DNA of 18,672 nt from CAYLNK01 sp964384675 (GTDB lineage: Bacteria > Acidobacteriota > Thermoanaerobaculia > UBA5066). This document shows positions 6,168 through 14,627 of this stretch, one piece after another (the first letter of the stretch is position 1; each line of letters starts with the position of its first letter). The DNA lies in NCBI GenBank assembly GCA_964384675.1, contig CAYLNK010000106.1:1-18672 (forward strand), in the 5' to 3' direction. The notes below the pieces were generated by a model. It searched no databases. It was not told the DNA's origin and saw only the letters and a program-made list of their open reading frames with translations. The translations under genes and the position numbers were made by a program.

Positions 6168-9100
6168 ATGAAAACCCGTTGGCTGAGCGCTCTTACCGCG
6201 CTCGTGGTCGTGACGGTCGGCCTGGCGAGCGCCCCCGCGTTCGCCCAGACCACCGGCGACATCGAGGGGACGGTCGTCGACTCGAACAGCTCACCGCTCC
6301 CCGGCGTGAGCGTCGAGGCGAAGTCCGCCTCGCTCCTCGGCACCCGTACCGTCGTCACCGACGCGTCGGGCCGTTACCGCTTCCCGGCCCTTCCGGTCGG
6401 GAGCTACACCGTCTCGGCGAACCTCTCCGGCTTCACCAAGTCCGAGAAGACGGGCGTCCGCGTCGGCCTGGGCGCCGTCGCGAACGTTCCGATCACGCTC
6501 TCGGTCTCGGTCAAGGAAGAGCTCGTGGTCACGGGAGAGGCTCCGGTCATCGACGTCACCCGGGGCGTCGTCGGGCTCTCGACCAGCAACGAGCAGATCC
6601 AGAAGCTCCCCCTCGGCCGTAACTTCGTCTCCATCGCCAACACGGTCGCCGGCACCGGCACCGACGCGGCGGGCGGCGTGACGGTCTACGGGGCGACGAG
6701 CCTCGAGAACCAGTACATCATCGACGGCGTCAACACCACCGGCATCAAGATCGGCGACCAGGGCAAGACTCTGAACAACGAGTTCGTCCAAGAGGTCGAG
6801 GTCAAGACCGGCGGCTACGAGGCCGAGTACGGCCGCGCCCTCGGCGGCATCATCAACGTCGTCACCAAGTCGGGCGGCAACGAGTTCCACGGGGACGCGT
6901 TCGGCTACTACGACAGCGGCAGCCTCGCCGCCGACGACGCCCACGTCGACGACCGCACGGCCGTCAGCGCCGCGCAGGTCCTCCAGCCGAAGCGCCTGGA
7001 CTTCGGCGCCGACCTCGGCGGCTTCTTCGTGAAGGACCGCCTCTGGTTCTTCGCCGCGGGCAACCGCGTCGCGCGCGACCAGGACTACTCCCGCGTCCTG
7101 GCCCGCAACTACCCGGGCGCCACCGGCACGATCACGTCGACTCTGAAGGACGGCGTCGACGAGACGCGCACCACGATCTTCTCCGGCAAGCTGACGTTCC
7201 GCCTCGGCGAGTCGAACACGATCTCCGCGTCCGTGTTCGGTGACCCGGGCGAGTTCAACGGCCGTCAGGCTGCGACCGCGGGCCCCGACTCCGCCGTCAT
7301 CTACACGACGAAGCAGGGCGGCACGGACTTCACCGCCAAGTGGGACGGCATCCTCGGCACGCAGTTCCTCGTCCAGGCGCAGTACGGCCACCACGAGGAG
7401 AAGGCCGAGGACCAGTCGGACTTCGCCAACTCACTCGGCATCCTGCAGTTCCGCCGCGGCCTGACCCAGTACATCCCGGGCGCCGGGCCCGGCTTCATCC
7501 AGAACGAGAAGTACAAGCGGGACGGCTACAAGGTCGCCGGCACGTTCTTCCTCGGCACGCACGAGGCCAAGGTCGGCTTCGACTACGAGCACATCGGCTC
7601 GACGTTCTCCGAGAAGTGGACCGGCCCCTCCACCGGCGGCGCCCGCATCTTCCAGTTCCTGAGCGCGGGCGGTGCGTTCAACTACGCCTACCACCGCTAC
7701 TTCGCCAAGGTCCCGATCAACTGCACCGCGAAGTTCCCCCTGGTCGACGGCTCTCCGGACGTCTCCCAGCCCGTCCAGAACGGGAACTTCGGCGCCCTCG
7801 ACCCGAACGTCTGCGCCGGCTGGGCCCTCGCGCCCTCGGTCGACAACCCGCCGACCACCAAGAACCTGGGCCTCTTCGCCCAGGACTCCTGGAAGATCCT
7901 CAAGAACCTCACGGTCAACGCCGGCATCCGCTACGAGGAGCAGAACCTCCTCGACGCCGACGGCAACTCGGCCATCAAGCTCGACGGCGAGTGGTCGCCC
8001 CGCATCGGCTTCGTCTACGACTTCATGAACAACGGCAAGTCGAAGCTGTTCGGCTCCTACGGCCGCTTCTACACCACGATCCCGCAGGACATCCAGACCC
8101 GCGCGCTCGGCAACGAGTACACGGTCATCTCGTACAACTACACGGCCGACCACGTCGACCCGATCGACTTCATCTACGGGCACGCGTTCCTCCAGGGCGG
8201 TGAGCTCACCCAGAGCAACCTGAAGGGGATGTACCAGGACGAGATCGTCGCCGGTCTCGAGTACGAGGTCCTCAAGAACTGGTCCTTCGGCATCAAGGGC
8301 ATCTACAAGTCGCTCGGCGAAGCGGTCGAGGATCGCTGCGACCTGACCGACCCGCGCCTCGGCCTGGCCGACCTGATCCCGGCTGGCGCCCTCACCACCT
8401 GCGCCCTCGTCAACCCGGGCAACGACGGCGGCAAGCTGACCGTCATCAAGGACCCGTCCAACCCGAAGTGCGTCTCCAAGACGAACGCCGCGGGCACCCC
8501 GACCGAGCTCCTGGGCGCGTGCGAGTCGATCACCCCGAGCCGCATCTACCGCGGCCTCGAGCTGACGGCCACCCACCGGTTCTCCAACAACTTCTATTTC
8601 CTCGCCAACTACATCTACTCCAAGCTCGAGGGGAACTACTCGGGCAACCTCTCGCAGACGCGTGAGACCGGGCAGTCCGACCCCAACATCAACGCGGACT
8701 ACGACTACATCGACCTCACCCCGAACGCCTTCGGCCGCCTCCGCAACGACCGGAAGCACCAGTTCAAGGCCTCGGGCACGTACTCCTTCCCCTTCGGCCT
8801 CTCGGCCGGCTTCTCCGGTACGTTCGCCACGGGCCGCCCGATGTCCGTCCGTGGCTATGCGCGCGCCGGCTACACTCAGGAGCGCTACCTGATCCCGCGC
8901 GGCACCTACGGCGACCTGCCGTCCACCTACAAGATCGACCTGCACCTCGAGTACGCGCTCCGCATCGCGAACATCTCGATCTCGCCGGTCGTCGACGTGT
9001 TCAACGTCACCAACTACCAGGGCGTCACGTCGCGTGACGAGGTCTACTGCACGACGGCCGCGGGCTGCGCGCCCCTCGGCGTCAACTACCTGACCAAGGC

Positions 9101-9182
9101 GGCGACCAACCCGAACTTCAACCGGGACATCGCGTGGCAGGCGCCCCGCATCATCCGGCTCGGAGCTCGCGTCTCGTTCTGA
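6168..9182 (+). CDS. Oar-type TonB-dependent outer-membrane receptor
   Basis: A 1004-aa outer-membrane protein. A classic signal peptide ends AFA-QT at 26/27. Next comes a carboxypeptidase regulatory-like beta-sandwich (about 28-115: GDIEGTVVDSNSSPLPGVSV, TDASGRYRFPALPVGSYT). A plug domain follows (about 120-240: QYIIDGVNTTG, VEVKTGGYEAEYGRALGG, INVVTKSGGNEFHG), then a long beta-barrel (about 245-1004) ending in RLGARVSF with the terminal Phe required for BAM insertion. The order matches the Oar/SusC-like receptors that are expanded in Acidobacteriota; these import large or scarce substrates using TonB energy or interact with extracellular polymers. No SusD partner is adjacent and the substrate is unknown. 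It is a single-gene unit with an elaborate upstream region, the best Shine-Dalgarno in the window, strongly C-ending codon choice and its own terminator, all consistent with high, regulated expression. Confidence 0.92.
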   Translation: MKTRWLSALTALVVVTVGLASAPAFAQTTGDIEGTVVDSNSSPLPGVSVEAKSASLLGTRTVVTDASGRYRFPALPVGSYTVSANLSGFTKSEKTGVRVGLGAVANVPITLSVSVKEELVVTGEAPVIDVTRGVVGLSTSNEQIQKLPLGRNFVSIANTVAGTGTDAAGGVTVYGATSLENQYIIDGVNTTGIKIGDQGKTLNNEFVQEVEVKTGGYEAEYGRALGGIINVVTKSGGNEFHGDAFGYYDSGSLAADDAHVDDRTAVSAAQVLQPKRLDFGADLGGFFVKDRLWFFAAGNRVARDQDYSRVLARNYPGATGTITSTLKDGVDETRTTIFSGKLTFRLGESNTISASVFGDPGEFNGRQAATAGPDSAVIYTTKQGGTDFTAKWDGILGTQFLVQAQYGHHEEKAEDQSDFANSLGILQFRRGLTQYIPGAGPGFIQNEKYKRDGYKVAGTFFLGTHEAKVGFDYEHIGSTFSEKWTGPSTGGARIFQFLSAGGAFNYAYHRYFAKVPINCTAKFPLVDGSPDVSQPVQNGNFGALDPNVCAGWALAPSVDNPPTTKNLGLFAQDSWKILKNLTVNAGIRYEEQNLLDADGNSAIKLDGEWSPRIGFVYDFMNNGKSKLFGSYGRFYTTIPQDIQTRALGNEYTVISYNYTADHVDPIDFIYGHAFLQGGELTQSNLKGMYQDEIVAGLEYEVLKNWSFGIKGIYKSLGEAVEDRCDLTDPRLGLADLIPAGALTTCALVNPGNDGGKLTVIKDPSNPKCVSKTNAAGTPTELLGACESITPSRIYRGLELTATHRFSNNFYFLANYIYSKLEGNYSGNLSQTRETGQSDPNINADYDYIDLTPNAFGRLRNDRKHQFKASGTYSFPFGLSAGFSGTFATGRPMSVRGYARAGYTQERYLIPRGTYGDLPSTYKIDLHLEYALRIANISISPVVDVFNVTNYQGVTSRDEVYCTTAAGCAPLGVNYLTKAATNPNFNRDIAWQAPRIIRLGARVSF

Positions 9183-9198
9183 TCTCCCTCTGAGGTTT

Positions 9199-9220
9199 CC
9201 GCGCCTCGCGAGAGGCGCGG
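9199..9220. repeat. Perfect hairpin with GNRA loop downstream of the receptor gene
   Basis: The arms CCGCGCCTC and GAGGCGCGG pair perfectly over 9 bp around a GCGA tetraloop, starting 16 bp after the receptor stop. No T-run follows, so it is more likely an mRNA 3'-end stabiliser or first half of a double terminator than a terminator alone. Confidence 0.75.
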
Positions 9221-9225
9221 TCCGT

Positions 9226-9231
9226 TATCCT
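9226..9231 (+). promoter_or_regulatory. Candidate -10 box between the two hairpins
   Basis: TATCCT is identical to the box before the gene at 1660. The predicted transcript start is at about 9238-9240, inside the left arm of the terminator stem, giving a leader of about 30 nt to the GTG at 9270. Confidence 0.3.
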
Positions 9232-9233
9232 GC

Positions 9234-9268
9234 GGGGGAAGCCGGCAACGGCTTCCCCCTTTTTCTTT
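9234..9268 (+). terminator. Rho-independent terminator of the receptor gene
   Basis: GGGGGAAGCCG (9234-9244) and CGGCTTCCCCC (9249-9259) pair perfectly over 11 bp around a GCAA tetraloop, followed directly by the T-run TTTTTCTTT (9260-9268). This is the clearest intrinsic terminator in the window. The next gene's GTG start begins two bases after the T-run. Confidence 0.92.
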
Positions 9269-9269
9269 C

Positions 9270-11249
9270 GTGACGTCCACCTTCGAGAGATTCGCCACCG
9301 CGCTCCTCGCGACCTCGCTCGCCGGCGCCGCCGCGCTCGTGGCCGTTGCCGCGACGCCCTCCGCCGCCCCGGCCGCGAAGGCGCCAGCCCGTTCGCGGGT
9401 GATCGTGGTGGGCTGGGACGGCGCCGACTGGCAGCTCCTCGATCCTCTGATGGCGCAGGGTGTGATGCCCAACCTGAAGGCGCTCGTCGGAGAGGGGCGC
9501 GCCGCCCGTCTCGAGACGTACCGCCCCCGCGCCTCGCCGCTCCTCTGGACGACCCTCGCCACGGGCCTCTCCCCGCTGGAGCACGGCGTTGCCGACTTCC
9601 AGGAGTGGGATTCGGTGACGCAGGCGCTGGTGCCGATCTCGGGCCGGTCCCGGCGTGGACCGGCGATCTGGAACGTGGCGTCGGCTCGCGGCCTGTCGGT
9701 CGGCGTGGTCGGTTGGTGGGCCACCTGGCCGGCCGAGGTCGTGAAGGGGTTCTTCGTCAGCGACCGGGCGTCGTCGGTGCTGTTCGACGCCCTCGCCCTC
9801 TCGCAGTCGCCGGCGCTGACGTGGCCGCCGGAGCTCGCCGAGAGCGTGCGGCTGCTCGGTCGGCGCGAGGGGCTGCCGCCGTACGAGGACGTGGCCCGCT
9901 TCCTGAAAGTGAGCCGCGCCGAGTTCGATGCCGCGGCCGCGGAGCGGAAGGAGCTGGAGAACCCGATCACGGGGTTCCGGAAGATCCTCGGCTCGACCCG
10001 CGTCTACAGCCGCACCGCGCTCGACCTGTACGACCGCAAGAAGCCCGACCTCCTCATGCTGTACCTCGAGGGGACGGACGAGGTCGGCCACGTGATGGCG
10101 CGCTACCACCCGCCGCGGCTTCCGAGCGTGAGCGCCGAGGAAGCCGATCGCTACGGGCAGGCCGTCACGCTCTTCTACCAGGAGGCGGACCGGATCCTCG
10201 GAGAGGTGATGCGGCGCGCCCGCTCGGACGGCGCCGCGGTGGTGCTGGTCTCGGACCACGGCTTCAAGTGGGGGGCGGACCGTCCGGACCTGATCTCCTC
10301 GATCGGCACCGAGACCGCGTATCTGTGGCACGACCCGTACGGCATCCTGGTGATGGCGGGTCCGGGGATCGCGCCCGCGCGGGAGCGCGGGACGGCCCAG
10401 GTCTTCGACGTCGTGCCGATCCTCTGCCGGCTGCTGGGGTTGCCGCCCGATCCCCGGATGCCGGGACGGGTGCCGCCCGGGACGCTCGCCCCCGCCGCGC
10501 CGAAGCCGGTGCCGGCCGTGTCCTGGATGAAGGCGTTCCCGGTGGAGCGGGCGAAGATCGTGAGGAACGTCGAAGCGGAGAAGAAGGCCGCCGAGGAGTT
10601 CACGAAGAAGCTCGTCTCCCTCGGCTACCTGTCGGCGGGCGCACCGCCGGCGGTCGAGAAGGAGAAGGCCGGCGGGGTCTCCGCCGACGTGAGGATGACG
10701 GCACACGGTCTCTCGAACCTGGGCGTCTTCCTCTCGGAGCAGAAGCGCGAGAAGGAGGCGCTCCCGTACTTCGAGCGCGCGATCGCCGCGGACCCGGCCT
10801 CCGCCTCGTTCCGCGAGAACCTGGCGGACGCGTTGGAGCGGCTCTCGCGCCTGGAAGAGGCGGACCGGGAGGCCGTGAAGGCGTGCGCGCTCGACACGAC
10901 GAACGGAACCGATCGGCTCATGGCCCGGGTCGTGCGACGCGTGAACGCGCGGCAGATCCCTTCGGCGGTGACGCTGCTCGAGCGCGCGAATCGCGAGCTG
11001 ACACCGCCGCGGCCGGATCTGATGGACGCCCTGGGGCGCCTCTACGTGGACGAGCGCCGCTGCCCCGAGGCCAGGCCGCTCTTCGAGCGCCTGACGGCCG
11101 CGAGCCCCGGGGACGCCGGCTCGTGGGTGATGCTGGCGCGCGCCCGCCGCTGCCTCGGGGAGACCGACGGCGCGCGGCAGGCGTACGAGCGGGCGCTGGC
11201 CCTCGCCCCCAGCGAGCAGATCCGCCGCGAAGCGGCGTCCCTGAGATAG
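9270..11249 (+). CDS. Secreted alkaline-phosphatase-superfamily phosphodiesterase with C-terminal TPRs (copy 1)
   Basis: A 659-aa exported protein. Residues 8-30 form a hydrophobic signal segment. The catalytic domain (about 42-395) has the metal ligands of the type I phosphodiesterase/nucleotide pyrophosphatase branch: Asp50 in VGWDGADW, Ser89 in ASPLLWTTLATG at the nucleophile position, Asp270 and His274 in GTDEVGH, Asp329 and His330 in VSDHGF, and His354. A linker containing KKLVSLGYLSAG leads to TPR-like helices (about 478-655). The family hydrolyses phosphate mono- or diesters; the substrate here is unknown. The GTG at 9270 is the only start that keeps the signal segment, since no upstream in-frame start exists before a stop. 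It has no Shine-Dalgarno and directly follows a terminator T-run, which is unusual. The paralogue at 11281 follows 31 bp later. Confidence 0.88.
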   Translation: MTSTFERFATALLATSLAGAAALVAVAATPSAAPAAKAPARSRVIVVGWDGADWQLLDPLMAQGVMPNLKALVGEGRAARLETYRPRASPLLWTTLATGLSPLEHGVADFQEWDSVTQALVPISGRSRRGPAIWNVASARGLSVGVVGWWATWPAEVVKGFFVSDRASSVLFDALALSQSPALTWPPELAESVRLLGRREGLPPYEDVARFLKVSRAEFDAAAAERKELENPITGFRKILGSTRVYSRTALDLYDRKKPDLLMLYLEGTDEVGHVMARYHPPRLPSVSAEEADRYGQAVTLFYQEADRILGEVMRRARSDGAAVVLVSDHGFKWGADRPDLISSIGTETAYLWHDPYGILVMAGPGIAPARERGTAQVFDVVPILCRLLGLPPDPRMPGRVPPGTLAPAAPKPVPAVSWMKAFPVERAKIVRNVEAEKKAAEEFTKKLVSLGYLSAGAPPAVEKEKAGGVSADVRMTAHGLSNLGVFLSEQKREKEALPYFERAIAADPASASFRENLADALERLSRLEEADREAVKACALDTTNGTDRLMARVVRRVNARQIPSAVTLLERANRELTPPRPDLMDALGRLYVDERRCPEARPLFERLTAASPGDAGSWVMLARARRCLGETDGARQAYERALALAPSEQIRREAASLR

Positions 11250-11262
11250 CGCTCCCGCGGGC

Positions 11263-11268
11263 TATCAT
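11263..11268 (+). promoter_or_regulatory. Candidate -10 box upstream of the second phosphodiesterase
   Basis: TATCAT matches TATAAT at five of six positions and lies 12 bp before the ATG at 11281. Transcription would start about 5 nt before the ATG, giving a nearly leaderless mRNA. There is no Shine-Dalgarno. Confidence 0.4.
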
Positions 11269-11280
11269 CCCGGCCGCCCG

Positions 11281-13284
11281 ATGCGTCCCTCCCGTTTCCT
11301 CGCGCTCGCCGCTACCGTCCTCGCCGCCGTCGCGATGCCGGCGGTCGCGCAGACGAAGGCCCCCGTCAAGAAGGCCGGGCCGTCGACGCCCGCGGGCCAG
11401 GCGGCCACGCCCCGGCCCCGGGTGATCGTCGTCGGCTGGGACGGGGCCGACTGGACGCTCCTCGACCCCCTCGTGGCCCAGGGGGCGCTCCCGAACCTGG
11501 CCGGGCTCCTGGCGAAGGGCCGGAGCTGGAAGAACGACAGCTACGAGCCGATGGCGTCGCCCCTGATCTGGACGACCCTGGCGACGGGGCGCACGCCGGT
11601 GGACCACGGTGTGACGGATTTCCAGGAGCTGGATCCGAAGACCCGGGAGCGTCTACCGATCTCGGGGCGCTCGCGGCGCGTGCCGGCGATCTGGAACCTG
11701 GCGTCGGCGAAAGGGCTGACGGTGGGCGTCGTCGGCTGGTGGGCCACCTGGCCGGCCGAGAAGGTGAACGGCTTCCTGGTCTCCGACCGAGCGGCGCCGG
11801 TGCTGTTCGACCCCAACGTGCTGTCGCTCTCGCCGGCGCTGACGTGGCCCGACACGCTGGGCGACGGGGTCCGGATCGTGGTCAAGCGGGAGGCCACCCC
11901 CAGCTACGAAGACGTCGCGAAGGGACTGAAGGTCACCCGGCAGGAGTTCGACGCGGCCGTGGCGGCCGCGAAGGACCTCAACGACCCGATCACCGGCTAC
12001 CGGAAGCTCCTGGGCGTCACCCGCGCCAACGCCCGGATCGCCCTCGAGCTCTACGACCGACAGAAGCCCGAGGTCCTGATGGTCTACCTCCAGGCGACCG
12101 ACGAGATCGGCCACGTCCTGGGGCGCTTCCATCCCCCGAAGCTCTCGACGGTCTCGGACGAGGAGTTCCGGAAGTACTCGGGCGGTCCGGTCGCGTTCTA
12201 CAAGGAAGCCGACCGTCTGCTCGGCGAGTTCGTGACCCGCGCCGAGCGCGACGGGGCCACCCTCTTCCTGGTCTCGGATCACGGCTTCCGCTGGGGGGAC
12301 ACCCGGCCCGGCTACTACTCGGGAATCCAGTTCGACACCGCGTTCCTCTGGCACGAGACCCCGGGGATCCTGGTCGCGGCGGGGCCGGCGGTGACGCCGT
12401 CGAGCCAGCGGGGCACCACGAACGTCTTCGATTTCACCCCGACGCTGTGCCGGGTCCTCGGTCTCCCGGCCGACCCGGTGTTCGAAGGGAAGCCTCTGGC
12501 CGGTGTCGGTTCGAAGGCGTCCACCGTCAAGGCGGAGTCGTGGGCGAAGGTCCCGGTGGAGCGGCTCGTCGCCAGCGGGCCGGTGGACAAGAAGCAGGCC
12601 GAGGAGTTCACGAGGCAGCTGGTCGCGCTCGGGTACCTCACCGGGTCCGAGGCGACGGCCGTGGACGCGCGCCCGGCCGACCGGGCGGGCACGGAAACGT
12701 CGGGGTCGTTCCAGAACGTCGGCTCGTTCCTCAGGGGCCGCGGAAAGGTCAAGGAGGCGCTCGAGTGGTACCGGAAGGCCCTCGAGGTGAACCCGAAGGC
12801 CCCGTCCGCCTGGCTGAACCTCTCCCGGTCGCTCGGGATGCTCGACCGGTGGGACGAGTCGGACGACACGCTGCTGACCGCGCTGAAGTACGGCTACAAC
12901 GACCCGGAGGCGCAGCTGTACAAACGGGTGGCCTCGTACACCCGCGAGGCCCAGAAGAAGCCCGCGGCACGAGCCCAGCTCGTGAAGCTCCTCGTCAAGA
13001 CCGTGGCGGCGTTCCCCGAGAACGACCGGTATCGCGCGTCCCTCGGCAAGGCGCTCTTCGAGGTCCAGAAGTGCGCGGAGTCGGAGGCGGTGTTCCGCGA
13101 GCTCGAGAAGAGGCGGCCTGCCGACGTCGAGGTCCTCAACTTGCTAGCGTTGACGAACTGGTGCCAGGGACGTCTCGAGGAGGCGAAGGGCTTCTTCAGG
13201 CGGTCGCTGGCCGTGAACCCGAACCAGCCCGCGGTCCAGGGGGGGCTGTCGGAGCTCCAACGAGGAGGACGTTTCCAGCAATGA
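11281..13284 (+). CDS. Secreted alkaline-phosphatase-superfamily phosphodiesterase with C-terminal TPRs (copy 2)
   Basis: A 667-aa paralogue of the preceding protein with the same layout: signal peptide ending AVA-QT at 23/24, catalytic domain (about 47-400) and a TPR tail (about 480-660, for example EALEWYRKALEVNPKAPSAW). The catalytic set is Asp54 (VGWDGADW), Ser93 (ASPLIWTTLATG), Asp274 and His278 (ATDEIGH), Asp333 and His334 (VSDHGF), and His358. Segments such as ISGRSRR, PAIWN and GWWATWPAE are near-identical in both copies, showing tandem duplication, whereas the TPR tails have diverged strongly. That points to different partners rather than redundancy. It likely acts in the periplasm; its substrate is unknown. 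There is no Shine-Dalgarno but a -10-like box lies 12 bp upstream. Its stop codon overlaps the ATG of the Dsb-like gene (ATGA), so those two are translationally coupled. Confidence 0.88.
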   Translation: MRPSRFLALAATVLAAVAMPAVAQTKAPVKKAGPSTPAGQAATPRPRVIVVGWDGADWTLLDPLVAQGALPNLAGLLAKGRSWKNDSYEPMASPLIWTTLATGRTPVDHGVTDFQELDPKTRERLPISGRSRRVPAIWNLASAKGLTVGVVGWWATWPAEKVNGFLVSDRAAPVLFDPNVLSLSPALTWPDTLGDGVRIVVKREATPSYEDVAKGLKVTRQEFDAAVAAAKDLNDPITGYRKLLGVTRANARIALELYDRQKPEVLMVYLQATDEIGHVLGRFHPPKLSTVSDEEFRKYSGGPVAFYKEADRLLGEFVTRAERDGATLFLVSDHGFRWGDTRPGYYSGIQFDTAFLWHETPGILVAAGPAVTPSSQRGTTNVFDFTPTLCRVLGLPADPVFEGKPLAGVGSKASTVKAESWAKVPVERLVASGPVDKKQAEEFTRQLVALGYLTGSEATAVDARPADRAGTETSGSFQNVGSFLRGRGKVKEALEWYRKALEVNPKAPSAWLNLSRSLGMLDRWDESDDTLLTALKYGYNDPEAQLYKRVASYTREAQKKPAARAQLVKLLVKTVAAFPENDRYRASLGKALFEVQKCAESEAVFRELEKRRPADVEVLNLLALTNWCQGRLEEAKGFFRRSLAVNPNQPAVQGGLSELQRGGRFQQ

Positions 13285-14561
13285 AGAGCCGCACTGCCGC
13301 CGCTTTGTCTCTGTCCGCGCTCATCGCCGGGGCTTGCGCCCTCGACGCCGGTCCCCAGGCCGCGCCGGCGCCAAAGGCCTCCGCCCCCACGGCCCAGGCT
13401 CCGGCCGGCGCCCCGGCGTCCGCGACGGCGGCCCCGGCGGCTCCCGCTCCCGCGAAGATCGTCGATCCGCGAACAGAGGCGCTGATCGCCTGGCTCGAGG
13501 GGTTCTTCCCGTGGGGCGCCGGCGAGACCGTCGTGGACGACCTCGGCGTGAAGATCCCGGGGTACCGGTTCATCCGCGCCAAGAAGTCGTACACGGCCGA
13601 GGCGCGGATGAACGACCAGACGTTCGCGGCGCTGGACGACGACGGCAAGAGCGCGATCGTGGGCGACGCGTTCGCGGACGAGGCCCGGATGAAGGCCCCG
13701 CAGCCGGTGAAGACCGACGCGGACCTGGCCGGCATCAAGGCGCAGATCGAGACCTATCTGCGCGGCCGCTTCAAGATCGCGCTCGACCCGGCGCACGACC
13801 GGAAGGGCTGGAAGGGCTTCCTGGTGCAGCCGGACACCGGCTACGGCTACTACTCGATCCAGGGATGGGTGAAGGCCGACGACGGTTCGGTGGCGATCCT
13901 CGGGCGCGTCTGGGACCGGCAGCGCACCGTCGCCGAGCAGCGCAAGGAGCTGATCAAGCTCGGGCCGCAGACGCCGGTGATGGGCCCCGCGGACGCCCGG
14001 GTCACGGTGGTCGAGTACTCCGACATGCAGTGCGGCTACTGCAAGAAGCGCACGGCCGACTGGGAGCCCCTGGCCGAGAAGCTGGGGAAGGAGCTGAAGA
14101 TCAAGCGGTACTTCAAGATGTTCCCGCTCGTCACCGAGCACCCGTGGGCGTTCCGCGCGGCCTCGGCCGGCCTCTGCTTCTTCGACAAGGACCCGAAGCA
14201 GTTCCTGCGGTGGAAGTCGAACGTCTACTCGCGCCAGGAGGAGATGAACGTGCCGGCGCTCGACACGTTCGCGCTCGATTTCGCGGTCGCCGGCGGTGTG
14301 CCCGAGCAGGAGTTCAAGGACTGCTACCTGCAGTCGAAGATCAGCAACCGGATCCTCGCGGACATCACCGAGGGCTTCTCCGTGCGGGTTCGCTCGACGC
14401 CGACCTACTTCATCGACGGCGTGATGATCTCGTGGTTCCAGGACAACATGATGGAGGAGTACCTCCGGAAGACGTTCCTGAAGGGGGCGGGCCTCCCGCT
14501 CCCGACGCCGGTGCCGACGAAGGCCGCCCCGGCGCCGGCCGCGAAGGCCCCGGCACACTGA
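13281..14561 (+). CDS. DsbA/DsbG-like thiol oxidoreductase with extra N-terminal domain
   Basis: A 426-aa envelope protein. The N-terminal hydrophobic stretch ends in IAGAC; Cys19 could be a lipobox cysteine, although Ala rather than Leu/Val/Ile at -3 makes this uncertain. An Ala/Pro-rich linker (23-58) follows, then a domain of about 165 residues (60-225) that I do not recognise, then a thioredoxin-fold domain (about 236-402) with the redox motif CGYC (Cys251, Cys254) in VVEYSDMQCGYCKK and the cis-proline loop STPTYF (Pro374). Cys299 and Cys348 could form a second disulfide. A Pro/Ala tail ends the protein. Dsb-like proteins make or isomerise disulfides in exported proteins. The ATG overlaps the stop of the phosphodiesterase gene, with AGGAGG 12 bp upstream, so it may service that protein, though the mature phosphodiesterase has few cysteines. 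Confidence 0.87.
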   Translation: MKSRTAAALSLSALIAGACALDAGPQAAPAPKASAPTAQAPAGAPASATAAPAAPAPAKIVDPRTEALIAWLEGFFPWGAGETVVDDLGVKIPGYRFIRAKKSYTAEARMNDQTFAALDDDGKSAIVGDAFADEARMKAPQPVKTDADLAGIKAQIETYLRGRFKIALDPAHDRKGWKGFLVQPDTGYGYYSIQGWVKADDGSVAILGRVWDRQRTVAEQRKELIKLGPQTPVMGPADARVTVVEYSDMQCGYCKKRTADWEPLAEKLGKELKIKRYFKMFPLVTEHPWAFRAASAGLCFFDKDPKQFLRWKSNVYSRQEEMNVPALDTFALDFAVAGGVPEQEFKDCYLQSKISNRILADITEGFSVRVRSTPTYFIDGVMISWFQDNMMEEYLRKTFLKGAGLPLPTPVPTKAAPAPAAKAPAH

Positions 14562-14569
14562 GCCTCGCC

Positions 14570-14603
14570 CTCGCCGGGGGGCGCGGACGCGCCCCCCGGC
14601 GAG
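14570..14603. terminator. Perfect 16-bp hairpin after the Dsb-like gene
   Basis: The arms CTCGCCGGGGGGCGCG (14570-14585) and CGCGCCCCCCGGCGAG (14588-14603) are perfectly complementary around GA, in practice a small loop of about four to six nt. It begins 8 bp after the stop codon. There is no T-run on either side, so it would act as a T-less hairpin terminator or 3'-end stabiliser, and it separates the phosphodiesterase unit from the signalling unit. Confidence 0.75.
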
Positions 14604-14627
14604 CGGAACGCCGCACCCCGGGACCGC

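Noticed and set aside
5993..6622. An open frame crossing the receptor start
   Set aside because: It runs out of frame through the signal peptide region and has the Arg/Pro/Gly composition of a shadow frame.
9270..13284. Sulfatase assignment for the two tandem phosphodiesterases
   Set aside because: There is no C/S-x-P-x-R sulfatase signature. The WTTLATG, GTDEVGH/ATDEIGH and SDHGF motifs fit the type I phosphodiesterase branch.
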